Assembly: GCF_000331285.1 (NCBI RefSeq)
Contig: NZ_ANFX01000013.1
Coordinates: 124,001-188,000, forward strand
DNA from: Porphyrobacter sp. AAP82
GTDB lineage: Bacteria; Pseudomonadota; Alphaproteobacteria; Sphingomonadales; Sphingomonadaceae
Direction: 5' to 3'
DNA length: 64,000 bases
A program made the position numbers and the translations under genes. The notes below the pieces were generated by a model. That model was not told where the DNA came from, did not search any database, and saw only the letters and a program-made list of their open reading frames with translations. Shown in pieces: positions 1 through 7,165 of this stretch (its first letter is position 1; each line of letters starts with the position of its first letter).

Positions 1-289
1 AGCCCTTCGCCCCTTCGGGCCACAGACCGTGGACGACCAGCCCGAAGCTGCCGCTGTGCCCGCCGCATTGCATGGCTTGCGCGCGGTCCTCGGCGCGGGT
101 GCGGCAGAACTCGGGGCTCCAGCTCAAGGCGAGCGTGTAGCCGGTGACGGCCATGGAGCGCGGCGCGCCGTCCGGGGTGACGCGCGGGACGGCGACGACC
201 TCGGGCAAGCGGCACTGGTAGGCCTGTGCGCTCGCCAGCGATGGCGCGGCCAGCGCGAGGGCCGCAAGCAGGCTATTCGAACACCGCAT
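1..289 (-). CDS. RNase T2 family ribonuclease, 3' part outside the window
   Basis: Secreted endoribonuclease of the T2 family, which cuts single-stranded RNA through a 2',3'-cyclic intermediate. About 96 N-terminal residues are visible: a signal peptide rich in Leu and Ala ending near ASAQA, then the family sequence LALSWSPEFC and the first catalytic motif VHGLWPEG with its histidine. The reading frame runs off the left edge, so the second catalytic motif cannot be checked. Two in-frame ATGs exist, at 295 and 289. The one at 289 is preferred because a GAGGAGG ribosome-binding site lies six bases before it but directly abuts the other. It overlaps the end of the upstream membrane-protein gene by 17 bases, so it is probably translationally coupled to it. 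The family call is firm; the exact substrate is not known. Confidence 0.85.
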   Translation of the reverse strand, partial: MRCSNSLLAALALAAPSLASAQAYQCRLPEVVAVPRVTPDGAPRSMAVTGYTLALSWSPEFCRTRAEDRAQAMQCGGHSGSFGLVVHGLWPEGAKG

Positions 290-677
290 GGCCATCCTCC
301 TCTCTGCGCGCGAACCAGCGGGCGGCCCCCGGCGTCAGCAGGCTCGCCATCGCCACCGCGACCAGCACCGCGCCGACCAGCGCCGCCGGATCGAGGAAGG
401 CAAGCCGCAGCGCGCCGAAGCCGAGCACCAGCCAACGCGCAAAGGGCGCGGCGAAAAGGTATATCCACGCAAGCGGGATCAGCGCGATGGTGAACTCGGC
501 AGACAGGGTGACGATGGTCCAGTCGCGGTCCCATGCAAACCATGGCGCATGGGCGGCAAACACCGCCTGCGCGAGCGTCAGATCGCCAAGCCCGCGCACC
601 AGCCGCAGCAGCGCCGCGGCAAGGAAGGCGGCGGCAAAGACGCGGATTGCCAGCGGTCGTGGCCCCCTCGCCAGCAT
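273..677 (-). CDS. small integral membrane protein, function unknown
   Basis: A 134-residue protein that I do not recognise. It is strongly hydrophobic, with likely membrane segments near residues 11-30, 60-80, 83-97 and 99-115, and a charged C-terminal tail (WFARREEDGH). Charged residues DRD sit between the first two segments. Its ATG shares one base with the stop of nadC (TGATG), and its end overlaps the RNase T2 start, so the three minus-strand genes look like one transcript nadC-membrane protein-RNase. The open frame extends further upstream, but that part is antisense-like noise inside nadC, so the start at 677 is chosen. Existence is well supported by codon use and the tight spacing; no role can be assigned. 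Confidence 0.8.
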   Translation of the reverse strand: MLARGPRPLAIRVFAAAFLAAALLRLVRGLGDLTLAQAVFAAHAPWFAWDRDWTIVTLSAEFTIALIPLAWIYLFAAPFARWLVLGFGALRLAFLDPAALVGAVLVAVAMASLLTPGAARWFARREEDGHAVFE

Positions 678-1546
678 CACAGCGGCTTGAAATCCAGGCC
701 TATGTCTGCGGCGGGCGCGCTTTGCGTCAACCGGCCGACCGAGATGAAATCCACGCCCGAAGCCGCCTTGGCGGCGATGGTCTGGAGGTTGACGCCCCCG
801 CTCGCCTCGGTCGGCACCCTGCCTGCGACCAGCGCGACCGCCTCGGCAAGGGTGGCGGGGTCCATGTTGTCGAGCAGCAGGTGATGGGCGCCGGCCTGCA
901 ATGCAGGTTCGATCTGGTCGAGCCGGTCGACCTCGCAGATGATTTTTTCGACCCCCGCCGCGCGCGCCCGGCGCACCGCTTCGCCGACGCTCCCGGCGAC
1001 CGCGACGTGGTTGTCCTTGATCATCGCCGCATCCCACAGCCCCATCCGGTGGTTCTGCGCGCCCCCCTGGCGGGTGGCGTATTTCTCGAGGAAGCGGAGG
1101 CCGGGGATGGTCTTGCGGGTGTCCAGAAGCGTGCAAGTCGCGCTGCCCTCACGCATCGCGCCGACATAGGCGCAGGTCAGGGTGGCGATGCCCGAGAGGT
1201 GCTGGACGATGTTGAGCGCGGAGCGCTCCGCCGTCAGCAGCGCCCGCGCGCGGCCCTCGATGCGCATCAGGTCGGTGCCCGAGGCCACCTGATCGCCGTC
1301 CGCGACCAGCGCTTCGATGCGGCACTCGGGATCAAGATGCCGGAAGAAGGCCTTGGCCAGCGGCAGCCCCGCGACGGTGATGGCATCGCGGCTGTCCATG
1401 ACGCCGGAGAAGCGCGCCTCGGCAGGGATGACGCTTTCGCTCGTCACGTCGCGCCCTCCGCCGGGCAGGCCCTCGCCGAGGTCCTCGGCAAGCGTTGCGC
1501 GGATGAACTTGGGCAAGTCAAAGCCGGGGAGGGTGAAGGCGATCAT
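677..1546 (-). CDS. nadC: nicotinate-nucleotide pyrophosphorylase (carboxylating), quinolinate phosphoribosyltransferase
   Basis: Converts quinolinate and PRPP to nicotinate mononucleotide, CO2 and pyrophosphate in de novo NAD synthesis, in the cytoplasm. The 289-residue length is normal for the family. Diagnostic stretches are LLTAERSALNIVQHLSG (about 103-119), DTRKTIPGLR (142-151), KYATRQGGAQNHRMGL (155-170, substrate-binding Arg, His and Arg), MIKDNH (175-180) and the phosphate-binding EASGGV (237-242). It is the first gene of a minus-strand unit with the membrane protein and RNase T2. nadA and nadB are not in the window. The upstream gap contains an inverted-repeat element (1595-1729). 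Confidence 0.97.
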   Translation of the reverse strand: MIAFTLPGFDLPKFIRATLAEDLGEGLPGGGRDVTSESVIPAEARFSGVMDSRDAITVAGLPLAKAFFRHLDPECRIEALVADGDQVASGTDLMRIEGRARALLTAERSALNIVQHLSGIATLTCAYVGAMREGSATCTLLDTRKTIPGLRFLEKYATRQGGAQNHRMGLWDAAMIKDNHVAVAGSVGEAVRRARAAGVEKIICEVDRLDQIEPALQAGAHHLLLDNMDPATLAEAVALVAGRVPTEASGGVNLQTIAAKAASGVDFISVGRLTQSAPAADIGLDFKPL

Positions 1547-1594
1547 GCCCCTCCCTACCCCTTGCCGTCACGCCAAGTCGAGAGGGGGTTGGGG

Positions 1595-1729
1595 TTCACA
1601 CAAAGACACAAAGACACAAAAAGGGCGTTCCACGCGGCGAAGCCGCGCTCCTTTTCGGATGCCTGCCCCATCAAGCGGCCCTTGCGGGCCGGGCGGGACA
1701 TCTTTGTGCCTTTGTGCCTTTGTGTGAGA
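1595..1729. repeat. long imperfect inverted repeat built from CACAAAG units
   Basis: Two arms of about 26 bases face each other across a roughly 75-base centre. The left arm (1597-1622) is three CACAAAG-type units; the right arm (1699-1729) is its complement with three CTTTGTG-type units. They match at about 22 of 26 positions. The centre is GC-rich and contains GGCGAAGCCGCGCTCC-type sequence. It lies in the gap between the end of the response-regulator gene (stop 1733-1735) and the start of nadC, both on the minus strand. It looks like an interspersed palindromic element or an attenuating hairpin; which of these cannot be told from one copy. Confidence 0.75.
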
Positions 1730-1732
1730 CCA

Positions 1733-2539
1733 TCAATGCACGAAGCGGGCGACCACGTCGCGGTAGCTCCGCGACACCTTCACCTCCGCGCCCGAATCCA
1801 GCACCAGGAAGCATTCGCCGTTGGTGTAGGGTTTCACCTGCCGCACCAGATCGAGGTTGACGATCGTGCTGCGGTGCACGCGCTGGAACTTGCGCGGATC
1901 GAGGCGGCGTTCGAGGTCCTTCATCGTCTCGCGCAGCACCAGCGAATTGTCGCCGGTCGAGATGATCATGTAATCGCCAGCCGCTTCGATGTGTTCGATC
2001 GTATCGACCTCCACGCGAAAAATCTGGCCGCGGTCCTTGACGTTGATGAGCTTCTCGAAGCGGTCCGCGCTTTCTGTCGCGGGCGCTGCGGTTTCGACGA
2101 AATCCGCCGCGCGTTCGGGGGCGATTTCGCTGAGCACCTCAAGCAATTGCCCCGCATCCTCCGACGACTTCTTCTCGGCCAGGCGCTGGCGCACGCGTTC
2201 GATGGTGTCGGCGAGCTTCTGTTCGTCGACCGGCTTCATCAGGTAGTTGACGGCGTTCGCCTCGAAGGCGCGGATCGCGTGTTCTTCATAAGCCGTGACG
2301 AAGACGAACAGCGGGGGTTCGATCTCCATCACGCCCTTGACGACGGAAAAGCCGTCGAAGCCGGGCATCTGGATGTCGAGGAAGACGAGATCGGGCTTCT
2401 CGGTCTTGATCTTGCGGATCGCTTCGCGGCCATTGGCGCAGGTGTCGATGATCTCGACGTCCTCGAACGGCTGGAGCCGCAGCTGGAGGCCCTGGATGGC
2501 GAGCTTCTCGTCGTCGACGAGGATGGTTCTGATGGTCAT
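1733..2539 (-). CDS. LytTR-family response regulator
   Basis: Two-component transcription regulator, 268 residues. The N-terminal receiver domain (about 1-118) has the acidic pair D9/D10, the phosphoacceptor D55 in FLDIQMPG, T82 and K102 (MKPVDEQ). After a linker of about 40 residues comes a LytTR DNA-binding domain (about 163-267) with FQRVHRSTIVNL and a C-terminal SRSYRDV. It overlaps the histidine kinase gene by four bases (ATGA), so the two are co-translated, and the pair is certainly a cognate system of the LytS/LytR (AlgZ/AlgR) type. Its targets cannot be inferred, since neighbouring genes on both sides have unrelated roles. An inverted-repeat element follows immediately after the stop codon. 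Confidence 0.95.
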   Translation of the reverse strand: MTIRTILVDDEKLAIQGLQLRLQPFEDVEIIDTCANGREAIRKIKTEKPDLVFLDIQMPGFDGFSVVKGVMEIEPPLFVFVTAYEEHAIRAFEANAVNYLMKPVDEQKLADTIERVRQRLAEKKSSEDAGQLLEVLSEIAPERAADFVETAAPATESADRFEKLINVKDRGQIFRVEVDTIEHIEAAGDYMIISTGDNSLVLRETMKDLERRLDPRKFQRVHRSTIVNLDLVRQVKPYTNGECFLVLDSGAEVKVSRSYRDVVARFVH

Positions 2540-3774
2540 GCGGTTGTTCCGATGGTTTTAGGGGGGTTGAGGGGGACGATATTGTCGCTCCCGCCCGCGG
2601 GGCTCCCGATTCTTGGCCCGGTCTCTGGCGTGGCGGGTGCTGCCACTTCCCCGGCTCTGTCGGCGCGGGTGAAGGGGATCTCGATCAGCACGGTGAAGCC
2701 GCCCCCAGCTTCGGATCTCGTTTCGAACAGGTGGTTGTCGCCATAGGCCTGTGCAAGGCGATTGCGGATATTGGCAAGGCCGACGCCGGTGGAGACCGGA
2801 CGGCCGGGCACCGGCGCCGCCGCCGGATCGCCCCAGGGCGCGGGACGCGTGTCGTCCGCCCCCGGGCCCGTGTCCTCGACCGTCAGGCGCAGCCGCTCGC
2901 CCACCACCCGCGCGGTGAGCGCGATGCGCGCGCCTTCCTCCTGCGGGCTGACGGCGTATTTGATGGCGTTCTCGACCAGCGGTTGCAGCAGCATGGCGGG
3001 CAGCTGCGCAGGCAGAGCGGCATCCTCGATCTCGAAATGGGTGCGCAGGCGTTCCTCGAAGCGCATCCGTTCGATGTCGAGATAGAGCTGGAGCGTCTCG
3101 ATCTCCTGCGCGAGCGTCACCTGGCTGCCGGGCTCGGCGATGAGCGTATGGCGCAGGAAGCCCGAAAGGCGCGTGAGCATCGCATTGGCGGGCTCGGTCT
3201 GCTTCAGGAGCACCAGCGTGCTGATCGAATTGAGGGTGTTGAACAGGAAGTGCGGGTTGAGCTGGTAGCGCAGCATCGCAAGCTGCGCAGCGGTGGCCTG
3301 CGCCTCCAGCCGCTCCAGCCGGTCGGCCTGCTGTTCGACGGTGAGGAAGAAATTGATCGCGTAATAGAGCGCGCTCCACCCGCCAAGCAGGGTGAGGGGG
3401 AGATAGAGGAGGCCGATCAACCTTTGCGCAAAGGTCGTTTCGCGCGCCGCGGCGTAATAGACGCCCTGCACCCAGGCATCGATCGAGGCATGGAACAGCA
3501 CCGCAAAGAACAGCACGACCGCGGTCACCCCCCATGTCACCAGCGGCTGCTGCTGGATCAGCTGGCGATAGATCACCGACAGGATCAGGCTGATCGAAAA
3601 GCCGGTGACGGTCGTCACCAGAATCAGCGCGAGGATATCGAAAGGCTGCTGGTTGGCGAGCGCGGAGACCGCGCGCAGCAGGAACGCCGCGCCCCAGCCT
3701 GCCAGCTGGAGGTTCCAGAACGCCCGGTTCTTGCTTGCGAAGAACGGCGCTGCCTGGATCTGGAGCACTGCCAT
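2536..3774 (-). CDS. LytS/AlgZ-type membrane sensor histidine kinase
   Basis: 412 residues. The N-terminal 150 residues hold about four membrane segments (near 25-42, 46-68, 80-97 and 118-145) without an obvious periplasmic sensor domain. They are followed by a short coiled-coil linker (about 147-165) and the His_kinase domain, with the phosphorylated His175 in QLNPHFLFNTLN. The ATP-binding domain has the N box LLQPLVENAIKYAV and a DTGPG motif, then GVGLANIRNRL. A proline-rich tail of about 35 residues follows. It partners the LytTR regulator directly downstream (four-base overlap). The signal it senses is unknown. The start at 3774 gives the complete first membrane segment. Confidence 0.93.
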   Translation of the reverse strand: MAVLQIQAAPFFASKNRAFWNLQLAGWGAAFLLRAVSALANQQPFDILALILVTTVTGFSISLILSVIYRQLIQQQPLVTWGVTAVVLFFAVLFHASIDAWVQGVYYAAARETTFAQRLIGLLYLPLTLLGGWSALYYAINFFLTVEQQADRLERLEAQATAAQLAMLRYQLNPHFLFNTLNSISTLVLLKQTEPANAMLTRLSGFLRHTLIAEPGSQVTLAQEIETLQLYLDIERMRFEERLRTHFEIEDAALPAQLPAMLLQPLVENAIKYAVSPQEEGARIALTARVVGERLRLTVEDTGPGADDTRPAPWGDPAAAPVPGRPVSTGVGLANIRNRLAQAYGDNHLFETRSEAGGGFTVLIEIPFTRADRAGEVAAPATPETGPRIGSPAGGSDNIVPLNPPKTIGTTA

Positions 3775-3868
3775 AATGATGCCGGTCTAACTCATTTCGT
3801 CGCACAGGGCACTGCTAATCGCCCGCGCCGCCCCGGGTGTGCCACGTTTCAACGCGCGCGCCGGGGCG

Positions 3869-3987
3869 CAAGCCCGGCCCGCGGGGGCCGCAAGGCCACG
3901 CGGCCGAGCCGCAGGTCGGGGCGCCCGCAAGCAGCCAAGCGGGAGGGCAACAGGGACCCGCCGAGGACCGCGCCGCACAAGGCGGCG
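3869..3987 (+). repeat. diverged copy of the dispersed hairpin-ended intergenic repeat (copy a)
   Basis: Shares the order of landmarks seen in the better copies near 42.4 and 43.5 kb: GGCCCG-rich start, GAGCCGCAGGT (3906-3916), a GGGAGGGCAACA block, GCCGAGGAC, then a terminal perfect hairpin CGCCGC-acaag-GCGGCG (3971-3976 with 3982-3987). It is clearly more divergent than the other copies. It fills most of the gap between the histidine kinase start and the M48 gene stop, both on the minus strand. No open frame with family resemblance lies here. Confidence 0.55.
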
Positions 3988-3992
3988 TCGCC

Positions 3993-4955
3993 TCACAAGG
4001 CCAGGTCGATCTCGCGGCGGAAATGCGCTGCCCAGTCGGCGCGGCCTTCGGCGGCCAAGACGGCGCGCACCAGCGGGACCTCGGCGGCCATGTTCTCGGC
4101 GCGCTCGTCCCAGCCATCGTGGGTGCGGCGCAGCCTGATGCCGCCGTCGTTTTGCTTGCCCCATTGCCGCATGAAGGCGGCGCCCGCGGCCGGATCATAG
4201 CCCGCATTGGCGAGCAACCATGGGACCAGCCGGTCGGCCTCGCGCTCGATCCGGCGCACGTTGCCAGGCTTGCGTCCATTGCGGTCGAGCCAGGCGTCGT
4301 GACCGAGCACATTATGCGCCAGCTCGTGCGCGACCAGCGCGGTGAAGACCGCCTCGGCATAGCCGTAGGCCGGCGAATCGATGCCGAAGATCACCCGCGT
4401 CCCGTTGGCAAAGGCGCGGTGCTCGCCGGCGTAGAGATCGAAGCGCGTGGCGCAGACCTCGACCGGGGTGATCCGCGCTTGGGTGCCATCGGCGAAGGTG
4501 ATGGCGATGCCGCCGTGCTCGGCGAGCATGGCGTCGATATGTTCATGCGCGCGGGTGGTGCGCTCCCATGCCATGGGCGGGGCGGCGGGCCAGTCGTTGG
4601 GGTCGGAATTCCCGAGCCGCACGATCTCGCGGTTGCGGGTGAAGGCCCCCGAGAGCGCGGCGGGGGAGCCTGCCGCTGCGGCATTGACCGCAAAATCGCG
4701 CGTCAGCCCCAGCGCCTTGCGGGCGACATCGGGGCCGCCATAGCTCGCCATATCCTGCACTTGCAGACCGATGGCAGGGATCACCTGCGCGCAGAAGGGC
4801 GCATTGGCGCGGGCGAGCCGCCACCCGGCGTCCTGCAAGCGCTGGTTGGCATCCTGATAGCGGGCGATCGCCGCGCGCTCTGCGGCGTAATCGACGGGTG
4901 CCGGTTCGGCGGGCGGCGCCGCGAGCAGTGCGGCGAGCAGGACGGCGCGCAACAC
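3993..4955 (-). CDS. M48-type zinc metallopeptidase, secreted
   Basis: A 320-residue peptidase with an N-terminal signal peptide (about 1-19, Leu/Ala rich). The zinc motif is HELAH at 210-214, and the third ligand is probably the Glu of EREADR at 237-242, the usual M48 arrangement. The 200 residues before the motif are not membrane-spanning, so it is probably a soluble periplasmic enzyme. It is followed (upstream on the minus strand) by a DsbA-like protein and a second, TPR-bearing M48 protein, with gaps of 9 and 36 bases, so the three genes look like one envelope-maintenance transcript. Substrate unknown. A family call of M48/Ste24-like is firm from the motif; the closest subfamily is not clear. 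Confidence 0.85.
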   Translation of the reverse strand: MLRAVLLAALLAAPPAEPAPVDYAAERAAIARYQDANQRLQDAGWRLARANAPFCAQVIPAIGLQVQDMASYGGPDVARKALGLTRDFAVNAAAAGSPAALSGAFTRNREIVRLGNSDPNDWPAAPPMAWERTTRAHEHIDAMLAEHGGIAITFADGTQARITPVEVCATRFDLYAGEHRAFANGTRVIFGIDSPAYGYAEAVFTALVAHELAHNVLGHDAWLDRNGRKPGNVRRIEREADRLVPWLLANAGYDPAAGAAFMRQWGKQNDGGIRLRRTHDGWDERAENMAAEVPLVRAVLAAEGRADWAAHFRREIDLAL

Positions 4956-4964
4956 CCGGCTTCC

Positions 4965-5669
4965 TCAGCCCGCCTTTTGGGCGGCGGCGAGCGCTTCCTT
5001 GAGCTTCTCGTAGCCCACCGCCCCGCCGATCGGTGTCTTGCCCGCGATCCATGCCGGCGTGCCGGTGAAGCCCAGCGCGCGCGCCTGTTCGAGGTTCTTC
5101 GCGATCTCGTTCGTCACCGCTTCCGAGGCCGCATCGCGCCGGGCCTGCGCCATGTCGAGCCCGGCTGCCTTGGCCGCCGCCTCGATGTCGTTCATCTTGA
5201 ACATCGCATCGTGGAAGGCGGGATACTTGCCCTGGATGCCCGCCGCCAGCGCCATGCGCGAGGCCGCGTCCGAGCCCTCGAAGATCGGCCATTCGCGGAT
5301 CACGACCTTGAGGTCCGGGTCCTCGGCCACCAGCCGGTTCACGTCCTTGAGGCTCGCCTCGCAATAGGGGCACTGGTAATCAGTGAACTCGACCAGCACG
5401 CGCTTGCCTTCGTGATTGCCGAGCACGACGCCGGGGAACTCCTCGAACACGGCCCCGCCCATCTTGGCGAGCCGCTCGGCCGCTTCCTGCTCCTCGAGGG
5501 CGAGGGCCATCTCCCGCAGAAGCTGGGGGTTATCGAGGAGGAAGCTGCGGGTGCGGTTGTCGGCAAGACCCGCGCCCGACCACGCCGCCGCGCCCAGAAA
5601 GCCGAAGGTCAGCGCCAGAAGCGCGGTCAGCAGCGTGCTGCGCAAGGTATTGGGGGCGTCGGTGGACAT
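4965..5669 (-). CDS. DsbA-family thiol:disulfide oxidoreductase
   Basis: 234 residues with an N-terminal signal or membrane anchor (about 10-30). An N-terminal helical region of about 50 residues (ALALEEQEAAERLAKMGG) resembles the oligomerisation segment of Com1/ScsC-type proteins. The thioredoxin fold carries the active site CPYC at 100-103 within FTDYQCPYC, and a cis-proline region FTGTPAWIAG near residue 200. It acts in the periplasm on disulfide bonds; whether it oxidises or isomerises cannot be read from sequence, though the N-terminal extension favours an isomerase-like form. It sits between two M48 metallopeptidase genes on the same strand. No DsbB or DsbD partner is in the window. Confidence 0.9.
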   Translation of the reverse strand: MSTDAPNTLRSTLLTALLALTFGFLGAAAWSGAGLADNRTRSFLLDNPQLLREMALALEEQEAAERLAKMGGAVFEEFPGVVLGNHEGKRVLVEFTDYQCPYCEASLKDVNRLVAEDPDLKVVIREWPIFEGSDAASRMALAAGIQGKYPAFHDAMFKMNDIEAAAKAAGLDMAQARRDAASEAVTNEIAKNLEQARALGFTGTPAWIAGKTPIGGAVGYEKLKEALAAAQKAG

Positions 5670-5705
5670 GATGGCCTTCGTGATAGCGGGCGGATCGCGG
5701 TCCGC

Positions 5706-7073
5706 CTAGCGCCGCTTCTTCACGCGTTCCAGTTCGGCGCGCGCTTCAAGCGCCACATCCTGCGCGCGGATCCAGTCGGGCGAGCCATAGGGCAGGTTCG
5801 CCTCGGCCGCGACCGCATTGGCGAGCGCTTCGGGATAGAGGCGGTTCATCACCTGCTGTTCCGCACTCGCCAGCCGCGCGCGCGGGATATCGCCGCGCGC
5901 TTCGTAGACGACACCAAGCTGGTACCAGGCGAAGGGATTGTAGCGGTCCTTCTGCACAGAGGCGCGCAGCACGCTTTCCGCCTCGGCGAAATTGGCCGGG
6001 TCCTCGGTGGCGATCAGCGCGTGGCCGAGGAGCCCCGCGATCAGCGGATGCGCCAGCGTCAGGTCGGTCGCCCGGCGCAGGGGGTCAAGCACTTCACCCG
6101 GTCGGCCGCTCTCGAGCAGCACCTGGCCCTTGAGCTCGAGAAACCACGGATTGTCGGGCTCGGCCGCCAGCAGCGCGTCGGTCTCGGCAATCGCCAGGTC
6201 GATGCGCGCGTCCTTGTGATAGGCATAGGCGCGGGCATAGCGGGCAGGGACAGCAGTGTCGGAGGGCGGATAGGCGGCGAGCGTGCGCGGCGGCTCGGAC
6301 AGGAAGCCGTAAAGCTTGGCCTTGGCGCGCACGAAGCGTTCCTGGAGATCGGGATCAGGCGGGGCGTTCCACGCCGGGTCCTTGTCGAGCAGCCCGCGCA
6401 GCACCTGGATCCGGTCGCCGGTCAGCGGGTGGGTGCGCGAATAGGCGGCTTCGTCGGCCTGGCTGTAGCCCGAACGGATCTCGTTGCCGCGCAGCTTCTC
6501 GAAGAAGGCGATCATGCCCTTGCCCGAGATCCCCGCGCCCGAAAGGTAGCGCACGCCGGCAAGGTCGGTCGCGGCTTCCTGGTCGCGGTTGAAGGACAGG
6601 AAGCTGCCGAGCGCGGCCTGCTGTCCGGCGGCAAGGATGCCGAGGCCCGCATCCCCTGCGCCGGCCAGCACCGCGCCCACGCCGAGCAGCAGCGAGAGGA
6701 TCGAGATGCCGTTGGCCGCCTTGGTGCGTTCCTCTAAGCGCACCGCGTGGCCGGCGGTGATATGGCCAAGTTCGTGCGCGAGCACGCCTTGCACCTCGCC
6801 CGCGGTATCGGCGGCGCCGATCAGCCCCGAATGGACATAGATCGCCTGCCCGCCGGCCACGAAGGCGTTGATCGAGCCGTCATTAATGAGCACGACCTCG
6901 ACATTGCCGGGTTCGAGCTCGCTCGCCTCGACGATCGGCGCGAGCATGTCCTTCAGCAGTTGTTCGGTCTCGGCATCGCGCAGGATCGACTGCGCCGAAG
7001 CCGGATGCGCGGCGAACAGGAGGCTCGCCAGAATGGCGAGGCAATAGGCCAAGGGGTTGTTGCGCGGGCGCAT
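5706..7073 (-). CDS. M48 metallopeptidase with TPR region (BepA-like)
   Basis: 455 residues: signal peptide (about 1-28, ending ASAQS), M48 catalytic domain with HELGH at 100-104 and a downstream EAATDLAGVRYL segment supplying the third zinc ligand, and a C-terminal half (about 260-450) of helical repeats such as WFLELKGQVLLESGR and WYQLGVVYEARGD that read as TPRs. This architecture matches BepA/YfgC, the periplasmic protease-chaperone that monitors outer-membrane protein assembly. The name bepA is not assigned because alphaproteobacterial members are distant. It is the upstream gene of the three-gene envelope cluster with the DsbA-like protein and a second M48 protein. Confidence 0.92.
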   Translation of the reverse strand: MRPRNNPLAYCLAILASLLFAAHPASAQSILRDAETEQLLKDMLAPIVEASELEPGNVEVVLINDGSINAFVAGGQAIYVHSGLIGAADTAGEVQGVLAHELGHITAGHAVRLEERTKAANGISILSLLLGVGAVLAGAGDAGLGILAAGQQAALGSFLSFNRDQEAATDLAGVRYLSGAGISGKGMIAFFEKLRGNEIRSGYSQADEAAYSRTHPLTGDRIQVLRGLLDKDPAWNAPPDPDLQERFVRAKAKLYGFLSEPPRTLAAYPPSDTAVPARYARAYAYHKDARIDLAIAETDALLAAEPDNPWFLELKGQVLLESGRPGEVLDPLRRATDLTLAHPLIAGLLGHALIATEDPANFAEAESVLRASVQKDRYNPFAWYQLGVVYEARGDIPRARLASAEQQVMNRLYPEALANAVAAEANLPYGSPDWIRAQDVALEARAELERVKKRR

Positions 7074-7165
7074 TGCCGCAATCCTAGAAGGTTGGCGGCT
7101 GAACGCAATCTTAAGCGGAGCTGCCTTCGGGTGCGCAGACCGCGGGTCGGGGAGGCCCGATCGCC

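Noticed and set aside
533..2746. 737-codon open frame opposite nadC and the response regulator
   Set aside because: Covers two well-recognised minus-strand genes and a repeat; no motif of its own.
3837..6737. Very long open frame opposite the M48/DsbA genes (966 codons)
   Set aside because: Its protein is Arg/Gly/His-rich with no family motif, and the other strand encodes three clear families. High-GC antisense shadow.
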